NCBI RefSeq assembly: GCF_003144245.1
Contig: NW_020289993.1
Span: 186,001-250,000, forward strand
From: Jaminaea rosea
Taxonomy: Eukaryota > Basidiomycota > Exobasidiomycetes > Microstromatales
Reading direction: 5' to 3'
Length of the DNA: 64,000 bases
Positions 57,168-64,000 of this stretch are shown one piece after another (within the stretch, counting starts at the first letter, position 1; every line of letters starts with the position of its first letter). A program made the position numbers and the translations under genes. Below the pieces are notes generated by a model. The model did no database searches, had not been told where the DNA came from, and worked only from the letters and a program-made list of their open reading frames with translations.

Positions 57168-58061
57168 TCATGAGAACTTCTTCTCCGAGAAGAAGCCCTG
57201 CGACAGCGTCCAAGGAGAGAGGAGGGACGGACATTGGAGCGTCAGCGATCAACGATTGTATCATCCTCCCTGTCGCTGCACTCACCCTCAGCGTCCTCAG
57301 TTGCCAAACGCAAGCCGCAACTAGTACAACACCCTGCACCGCGCTATACACAATCGCCCTCGCATTGGTCCTCTCGCTCTCATCCCTAAAGGCAGCCTCT
57401 CTCTCGCGTTGGTACTGCTGCTCCTTCCTGATGTCCTTGAGACGGTCATTCAGCCCATTGACCCTTGACGCCAAGTCTGTGATGTGTGAGCGATCAACAT
57501 GACTCGTATCCGGCTTGCTCTCGCCAATGACCACATCCAGATGGACGCGAATCTGCGCCTGCCTTCCCTCAGCATGACTGGCATGACCCGGAGCAGGAAT
57601 CGGGGTAAGACAGATCTCGTGGTCCCCTGCTGTGTGGCTAGTAAAGGCAAATTTGCCCTCAGAGGGAGCCATTGTGGATACGATGGACTGACCAGAGGAC
57701 TTCTCGAGGACGACGACGCGCAGGTGAACATCGTCCTCGATGAGGAACTTGGATTGTTGAGGATGCCACGTTTCCGCCATGTAGTGGCCTACGACGACTG
57801 TGTCCGTTGGCAGCTCTTCAATGAAGCATTTGACATCGCCAGCAGACGCATAGTAGTAGAGCTGTTGTCGCAGCGCCAGGAGTGGGCGAAGGGAAGCAGA
57901 GTCAGCTCTGAGCAGGAACAGAAGAGAGGGCAGGAGTCAAGCGAGCTCACCGCTTGGGTAGATTGAGTCAAGAATAGAAGGGCCGAGATGAGGCAGAGAC
58001 CCCACCATTTCAAAGATGATACTGTCCCTCTTCTTGATCTTGACGTTGGTGGGCTCAACAT
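57168..58061 (-). CDS. p24 family cargo receptor (emp24/gp25L/TMED)
   Basis: Exons 57951-58061, 57286-57861, 57168-57197; 238 aa. p24 proteins cycle between ER and Golgi in COPII/COPI vesicles and select GPI-anchored cargo. Signal peptide: SSLKWWGLCLISALLFLTQ, cleaved near STQA. GOLD domain: DVKCFIEELPTDTVVVGHY, then EDDVHLRVVVLEKSSG and FTSHTAGDHEICL. Coiled coil: ITDLASRVNGLNDRLKDIRK and EQQYQREREAAFRDESE. The membrane span AIVYSAVQGVVLVAACVW ends QLRTLR, and a 10-codon last exon adds GFFSEKKFS, which supplies both the FF motif and a C-terminal KKxx COPI retrieval signal. Closest to the TMED4/9-Erp1 (alpha) type by length and tail, but the subfamily is uncertain. Confidence 0.92.
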
Positions 58062-58499
58062 CTTGATCGTGCGTCGCAGCGATGTCTGAAGATGATACGG
58101 ACAAGTCAAAGAGGCAACCAACGACGTCGGTCCGCCCGCACCCTCGAGACGTGGCCTGAGCGCCGCGGGCCGATCTGTGCCTCGCGTGGCGCGGGGCAAC
58201 ACCTCACCACCGTCTCCTGCTCGATCTCACGAAATGGTAACACCACACGTCTATCGCTTCTATTGGTACAAGGTAGTGGACGAAAAAAGTCGATATGAAC
58301 AAGAGCTGAGAAGGCTGCAAAATGCCTGACGGGTCATAGGGTCCTTCTCTTCTGGCTTCTCTCAGCTGTACACTTGACGATGACAGCGAGGACGCAAAGT
58401 TCTCAAGGATGGACGAGGAACGCGTATGTGAAGCAACGGTCGACTAGAGAAGTGTCGTAGCCGGAGAGCTGTGATTAAGCAACCTCAAGGGCAACAGGA
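58062..58499. other. Intergenic region
   Basis: 438 nt between the p24 ATG and the YTH stop codon, both minus. Expected promoter of the p24 gene and 3' UTR of the YTH gene; nothing distinct recognised. Confidence 0.5.
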
Positions 58500-61402
58500 T
58501 CAGCCCATCATCGGGCTCCTCGATCCAGCAAGCCGACCACCGTGGCCCTGCTGCTGATGTGAAGGAGTCGGCTTACCTGTGGGCGTGTGCTGTCCACCGA
58601 AGCCCAGGTGGATCGGTGGCAACATGGGCGACCCACCGCCGAGAGGCGGAGTTGCGAGCCTCTGCTGATGAGGCTGCAAATACGGGGGTGCCAGGTGAGG
58701 GGAAGGGGCATTCGGAAAGCCGAGGTGGAGAGGCAAGGAGGGTGGTGGCGGTACGGGGGGAAGCGACCTACCCTCGGATCCGTCGGTGCGCTCTGAGGGG
58801 AATTGGTACGCAGGAGTAGCAGAGGCTGCGTGCCCCGGAGGAGGCGGAGGAGGAGGAAGAGGGCCAATAGTCGTTGCGGACGCACCGTGGGGAGCAAGGC
58901 CGAGCCCTTGCTGCCCTTGCCGATGGGCCCCGGCCCCCGCGACGCCCATGGCCCCCAAAAGACTTGTTCTCGCCGGGAACCCGTGAACGATCCTCAGCAG
59001 CTCCACACCTCCCTCTCGATCCAACTCCTGCGTGTCTCGACTCTGCGTCACATTCTTCCTCTCCGGACTGTTGGGCAACTTGATATGTCTCAACTCCCTG
59101 TTAGGCACATCCTTGACAAAGATGTGCTCCACCTTGAACGTCCCTTTCCATTTGCCCTCTTGGGCCCACACATCCGAGTGAGCATCAAAGTCTACGGCGC
59201 TGGTCATACGAGCTAGCCCGCAAAAGTGACCAGAACCATTGATGGAGAAGAACAGATAGACTGTCGCCGGCTCGCCGCGCTGGTCCGCGTCCCGTTGACA
59301 GTCGGAATAGACGCGATTCAAACGTTGATTGCCCTTGTCCGTAGATGCCCAGATGCCGTGTCGGATGGAGCGGTGCACGTCTTCTTCTGTGAAGGATTTG
59401 ATGACTAGGAAGCGCGCGGTACTGGGAGGAGAGAGCTCAAAGTGCATCGGGTTCAAAGGGTGGGCGATGCCTGCAAGGTGTTCGAGCGAGGGTGGTGCCG
59501 GCGGTGCTTGTTGCGAAGAGGGGGGAGCAGCGGTAGCTGGAGGGGCAGGGCTGCCGGATTGCCATTGCGGGTTTACTTGCTGCTGCTGAGTCGGCGGAGG
59601 TGGGAGCGGCGTATTTGAGTAGGACTGGGTGTAGGGAGATTGGGTCTGCTGTTGCTGAGGAGGAGGAGGGCTGGTCATGATGCCTCCACGCGCACGCAAG
59701 GCAGCCTCGAGCACTGCCGTCCTCTGTTGCTGCTCAGCCAGAGCCTGACTCAAGGCCATTGTCACTTGGTCTCTCTCCGTCACGGGCGATAGGCCCATGC
59801 CCCACTGCGAGGGCACAGTCTCGCTGCGCTGATGCTGACCGCCACTTCCCCACTGAGCTTGCTGCTGAGCTTGGTTATGTTGTTGTTGCTGCTGCTGCTG
59901 GTAATACTGTTGCTGTTGCTGAAGACGTTGCTGTTCAGCTGGCGTTGACCCTCCACGTACACCCGCCAGCCGCTCTTTTGCTGCCCAGTGAGAGAGGGGC
60001 GCAGCGGTGTGGGGTCCAAAGATGCCTGCAAGGCTGGGAGGCGGCGGGCTGACGAGACCGATATGGCCGCCATCTGGCCCCTGGAATCCGGGCCTGTTGC
60101 TGTAGAGGACGCCATCTGTGCTCTGGACTCGAGAGTGACCGAGAGCTCGCCCACCTGACAACGCCGACTGCCTCGAGCGGCTTTGCCCGAGGATTGGTGC
60201 AGCGCTGATGGGGCCGCCTTCAATGCTGTCGCTGCGGTGGTGTGGCGAGGTGGAGGATGCGGCTAAGACGTCAGGGTTGGTGATGAGCGAGGGCAGCTTC
60301 TTGTTGAAGGAAGGAGAGACTGTCGACGTAGAAGTCGCATCCTCACTGATCGGCCCTCCAAGGTCAAGCTTCTGCAGGGCAGCATGGACGTCCATGAGAT
60401 TGCCTTGCATTTGGTCGTTCGGAGAAGCGCCGCGAGCGACAGGCGGACTCGACGAACCAGCAAAGGCGTTGTTGAGACTGTTATTTGAGGCAAAGTGGCG
60501 GGCGAAGCGTGAGGGGGATGCTGCAGGGTCGCGCTCATCGCTCCACGGTCCATTGGAGAAGCTCTTAGTAGGACTGTGCCTGGCCGAGTTAGAAGGGCTG
60601 TTGGTATCAAAAGCACTCTGCAGCTGTGAGGTGATTGATGGAGCAGGAGAGGAAGGGCCAATGGTGTGAACCTCTTTGGCTCTCCCAGAGAGGCGACTGG
60701 CCATGGACCTGCCGATGTGGTGGTTGAGGGATTGATGTCGACGGATCGACGACGTGGATGATGATTCTGGGAGATTGGCCAGGAGCTCAACGGCAGAGTG
60801 GTGATGCTGAGCGAGAGCAGAAGGGAAGGAGGAGGTGGTGGTGGTCAGTCTGTCCTTGGTGGTGTTAGACAGTTGGGGGTGCTCACCTCATCCTGAATGT
60901 CCTTCTCCCACTCGTCGTGTTCATCCTCCAGCCCTGCAATCTCTCTCAAGCTGTTACGACTTGGGCTGGCCGGGTTGTGACGTCGAAAGGCAGACATGGG
61001 AGCGCTATTAGCCTGCGAAGGTCCGTCGAGTACTTGGCCGGGGGAGACTGGCTGCTCAAAGTGCTGAGGTAGCTTCTTGGCTTTTGCCCTTGTGGTACCA
61101 GATGAGATAGTGTGGTTGCGGCGTGGCAAAGGCCCACCAAGGCCAGCTCCGAGAGGCACGTCGTCGTCGTCATCATCACCGCCATTGTCGATGGGCCCGC
61201 GTCCAAAGCGAAAGGCAGACGCTGAGCTGAGGGCCGCCGTCGAGCCGCCATCAGCTTGAGAGTGCGGCGATTGATAGGAAGCGCCATGCCTGCCTAACGA
61301 ATGGTACAGAGATGACGACGACGAGGCGGAGGAGGAAGATGCTGCTGCTGAGGTCTTTGATGGTGGAGGAGGAGCAGGTGGATCATCCGAAGGGCTTGAC
61401 AT
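58500..61402 (-). CDS. YTH-domain m6A RNA-binding protein
   Basis: Exons 60887-61402 and 58500-60806; 940 aa. The 80-nt intron joins DEWEKDIQDE to HHHSAVELLANLP in phase 0 and continues into SMASRLSGRAKEV, so the in-frame ATG at 60704 is internal. The first ~630 residues are low-complexity (Ser/Pro, two poly-Gln stretches near 59870-59940), a layout like the phase-separating YTHDF proteins. The YTH domain is at about 637-780: RFLVIKSFTEEDVHRSIRHG, IWASTDKGNQRLN, LFFSINGSGHFCGLARM, DVWAQEGKWKGTFKVEHIFV, LRHIKLPN and NVTQSRDTQEL. The three aromatic-cage Trp residues (GIW, DVW, GKW) are all present, so m6A reading is expected. The ~160-residue Pro/Gly-rich tail is disordered. Confidence 0.92.
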
Positions 61403-62607
61403 GTCGGCGGCGGCGAGTGGCCAATGACTACGAGTCGGCCGTTGGTGGGCGGGTGGGGAACGAAGCTGCGAGCAGCAGCAGGGCCGAGACCTTGACTGGC
61501 TTCTCAAGGTAGTAGCAGGAGGAGCAGCAGGAGGAGCAGCAGATGAAAGGAGCTCGTCAAGAACCAACGGAGAGATGCTTTGGCTCTAATCGATTGGATT
61601 GCTCTCGGGCGGCTCATTGTCCAACGCGACAATGCTCGACCTCTGGCTGCTCGCTCCGCTCAATCTCGCTCTCGTCGCCGCCTCTCCGTCACCTCCAGCT
61701 TGCCGCCTTGCCGCCTTGCCCGACTCGCCCGCCTTGCCGCCCCGCCGACGCAGCCACAAGGGCATGACGCCCAGACCAGCCAACATTCGCATCGAGCATC
61801 GCAATGACAACCCACAAGCTGAAGCAGCGGGCTCTTTACCAAGAGCATTACAATGCTGGTCGCGACGCTGCTCATTTTACTCCTTGATATGTCTCGCCTT
61901 CAGCAGGACAAGGTGAGAAGGTGCCTGCTGACCTTGCGGTCCTCCTCCACTGTGTGCTGTGCTAGGCGTGCGTGGGCGCCGTCGCGTCGCTCGTGCTCCC
62001 TTTCCGTGTCGACCTGGTCGCCCTTCGAAGCATTTGATTTGAGCTGCCGATCTGAGCGTCCCAGTTAGGTCCAGTCGAGGGGCGACGAAAGACGACGAAG
62101 ACAATGACGGAGCAATCAATGGCGGAGAGGGCCCAATCTCCTGACAAGACTCAGCAGTCAACCTCCTGCCTCGCCTCCTGTCATCTTCACCCACGTTCAT
62201 TACCATCGGCAAAAATTTAACATCGCAACTGGATTCGCTTGCCCAACACCTGGCCGCCTTCTCGGACCGGCGCGCCGTGCATCTTAGCTTCCTTTCCAAC
62301 ACTTCATCTCAAGGCCTGCCTCAGTACTGCTCAAAGCATCTGCGCTTGTTCAAGACTAGTCAGCGAAATTAGCATCAGCAAGTCTCACAAGACGCTAACG
62401 ACGGCAGCAGCGTGGCGCGGCGGGGCACACGCATGCATAAAGTCGCCCTTATCGAGCTCGCTACCACCAGCCAACCCGAGCTCGCTACCACCAATCCAAT
62501 CACACGACAGCCAGGCCTTGTGCTCGTCAACACCATTTTTTTCGCGCTGCCTCATGAACCCGCATCACTTTTAGACCTCGGCAGTAGTGGTTCCGAGGCC
62601 GATAGAC
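61403..62607. other. Divergent intergenic region
   Basis: 1.2 kb between the YTH gene (minus) and the partial gene at 62608 (plus). Open frames are Arg/Ser-rich and unsupported. It includes a 16-bp direct repeat at 62454-62493. Otherwise nothing recognised. Confidence 0.5.
62454..62493. repeat. 16-bp direct repeat, 24-bp period
   Basis: GAGCTCGCTACCACCA occurs at 62454-62469 and 62478-62493, about 115 nt upstream of the next ATG. Read directly; could be paired binding sites or a small duplication. Confidence 0.75.
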
Positions 62608-64000
62608 ATGCCAACCGCTACCTCGACGCCAGGAGACACCGCTGCCATGCTACCCCCTCTGACGCCAGTCCCAAAGTTTGACTCGCCGGTCAATCCTCTG
62701 GAACATCAAGGCAACAGCGGCAGCTCATCAGCTTCGACATTCCGACACGCCATTGCAGACCGATCGGCGACTGCAGGACAGGCCAACGTCATCGCATCCA
62801 CAAGCATATCCTCTGTGATGGGCGCCCGCGCCGGCCCAGCGAATGGTCACGGCGACGATGAAGAGAGTGAAGACGAGGACGTCATGTTCGTCTCGATGGA
62901 ATGGCATGCCCCTGCGAAACTCAACGACGAGTTGCCGCCACAGGCCGTGGTCAAGAAGGAGTCATCGTCGGCGCCGCAGCAGCAGCCACATTCGCCTCTG
63001 CAGGAACCCCATGACCATGGCAGCAATGATGCAATGTACATTGACATGACGAGGACATCGCAAGAAGACGACGACGCCTCGCTGCCCACGGCAAGAGAGA
63101 TGAACAGTGCGGCCGCTGCCTCAAGCTCAGCCTCGGCGCTCACATCCGCCCCTCCAGCAACTTACATTACCAGCATCGTCACAGGCCGGCCACACCCGAT
63201 CAACCTCAACACCTGGCGATGGGCAGCCGCAGCCAACATTCCTCTCCCCAAGCGCGACATCGGAGGATGGAAGGTCCTCACCCCCTGGCCGCGAGCGAGG
63301 CCCTCGCGCGGCGATGCCGACATCCCTGAGAGCGGCGCCATGTCTTACTCTACACTCTCGACCGCCGCGTTGGAGCAACGACGAAACCAAATTCTAGATG
63401 TCGACGGCTTCCTCCGTCGGGCGGCAAAGCTGCGCTCAACCGGCACGAGTCCATGGAGCGATGCAGCGAAGGCTGAATGCGAGAAGTCGAAGCAACGTGG
63501 CAAGAGACGAGGACGCTCCACTTCTCGCTCTCCTCCTCCCAATCGATGCCACTATCCGCTACCCAAGATCTATGCGGATCTGTTAGGGGAAATCCGCGAC
63601 GAGGAGCGGGCATCGAGTCGTTGGGCAAGCAGAATGATCAGCGAAGCGTGTGATGTCGCTTGGGACTCCGATGACGACGCAGACCACGACGATCCTTGGC
63701 AGATGCACCACGCCCCGAGCGAGGCAGGCAGCTCGAGATTTGCTGGACCCTCGGACAGGGGAATCAGGCTGGGAAGCACCGTCAGCTCCTTGGGTGCGAT
63801 GACCAGTGCTGGTGGGGCGGTGGGTAGCGATTCAAGGGAGAGGAGACCGAGGAGGACCCAAGGTGTCGCGCCTACTACGACGACGATCGCTGCAGCTGTC
63901 ACTCGCAGTGCGGTATCTCAGCGTACACAACGCAGGTACTCGGCCATGTCGCAGAGGGATGTTGAAGACCTATGGTCTGAGTCCGGCCCCTCCATGGAGA
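62608..64000 (+). CDS. Unrecognised nuclear-type protein, 5' part (runs off right edge)
   Basis: A frame opens at ATG 62608 and stays open to the window end (464 codons), with no stop and no need for introns. The translation starts MPTATSTPGDTAAMLPPLTP and contains an acidic patch (GDDEESEDEDVMFVSMEW), a possible SUMO site (VVKKES), SGAMSYSTLSTAALEQRRNQ, LDVDGFLRRAAKLRSTG, a basic stretch (KSKQRGKRRGRSTSRSPPP), IYADLLGEIRDEERASSRWA and a second acidic patch (DSDDDADHDDPW). Mostly Ser/Ala/Arg-rich and disordered. A chromatin or RNA-linked role is a guess; no domain recognised. Confidence 0.7.
   Translation, partial: MPTATSTPGDTAAMLPPLTPVPKFDSPVNPLEHQGNSGSSSASTFRHAIADRSATAGQANVIASTSISSVMGARAGPANGHGDDEESEDEDVMFVSMEWHAPAKLNDELPPQAVVKKESSSAPQQQPHSPLQEPHDHGSNDAMYIDMTRTSQEDDDASLPTAREMNSAAAASSSASALTSAPPATYITSIVTGRPHPINLNTWRWAAAANIPLPKRDIGGWKVLTPWPRARPSRGDADIPESGAMSYSTLSTAALEQRRNQILDVDGFLRRAAKLRSTGTSPWSDAAKAECEKSKQRGKRRGRSTSRSPPPNRCHYPLPKIYADLLGEIRDEERASSRWASRMISEACDVAWDSDDDADHDDPWQMHHAPSEAGSSRFAGPSDRGIRLGSTVSSLGAMTSAGGAVGSDSRERRPRRTQGVAPTTTTIAAAVTRSAVSQRTQRRYSAMSQRDVEDLWSESGPSME

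Overview
The window is 64 kb of nuclear DNA from a fungus, most probably a basidiomycete. The evidence is: short introns of about 55-100 nt with GTGAGT-type donors, CTGAC/CTAAC-like branch sites and CAG/TAG acceptors in nearly every gene; GC-rich coding sequence with strong third-position C/G bias; pyrimidine-rich leaders; and gene families typical of fungi (ROT1, THI5-type HMP-P synthase, methylisocitrate lyase, homoserine kinase, SIN3 with three PAH repeats). Ustilaginomycotina is my best guess from style alone; the sequence does not settle the species. I see no rRNA, tRNA, CRISPR array, retroelement or DNA transposon with a recognisable enzyme.

Layout, left to right. 1-10 kb: mitochondrial 2-methylisocitrate lyase (5' half in window, minus), ROT1 (minus), a single-pass Ser-rich membrane protein (plus) and NAD-dependent glycerol-3-phosphate dehydrogenase (plus). 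10-19 kb: a seven-helix membrane protein of unknown role, the GYF-domain splicing factor LIN1/CD2BP2 and transketolase. 19-23 kb is a gene-poor, disordered stretch with a tandem repeat, an imperfect 56-bp inverted repeat and a zinc-finger gene interrupted by an in-frame TGA. 23-35 kb is dense: a ribokinase-type sugar kinase, IRC21-like cytochrome b5, homoserine kinase, COG5, the SIN3 corepressor and lumazine synthase. 35-41 kb: two related small unknown genes (one frameshifted), a WW-domain protein and a hexose transporter. After a 2.9-kb gap come a PAC3-type proteasome chaperone, HMP-P synthase (THI5), a 3-ketoacyl-CoA thiolase, a zeta-like GST, an ABHD11/IMO32 hydrolase, an apparent SHQ1-TTI2 fusion, YIF1, a p24 cargo receptor, a YTH-domain m6A reader, and the start of an unrecognised gene at the right edge.

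The genes are mostly unrelated housekeeping functions with no operon-like logic; several pairs share divergent promoters (COG5/SIN3, ABHD11/SHQ1) or close tail-to-tail ends (RBK1/IRC21, THR1/COG5, PAC3/THI5). The most notable observation is that SHQ1 (H/ACA snoRNP assembly) and TTI2 (PIKK assembly), two factors that both depend on the HSP90-R2TP chaperone system, are joined in one reading frame by a good consensus intron whose retention would end the protein exactly after SHQ1. Exon boundaries throughout were placed by eye from splice consensus, reading-frame continuity and family similarity; all joined lengths were checked to be multiples of three.
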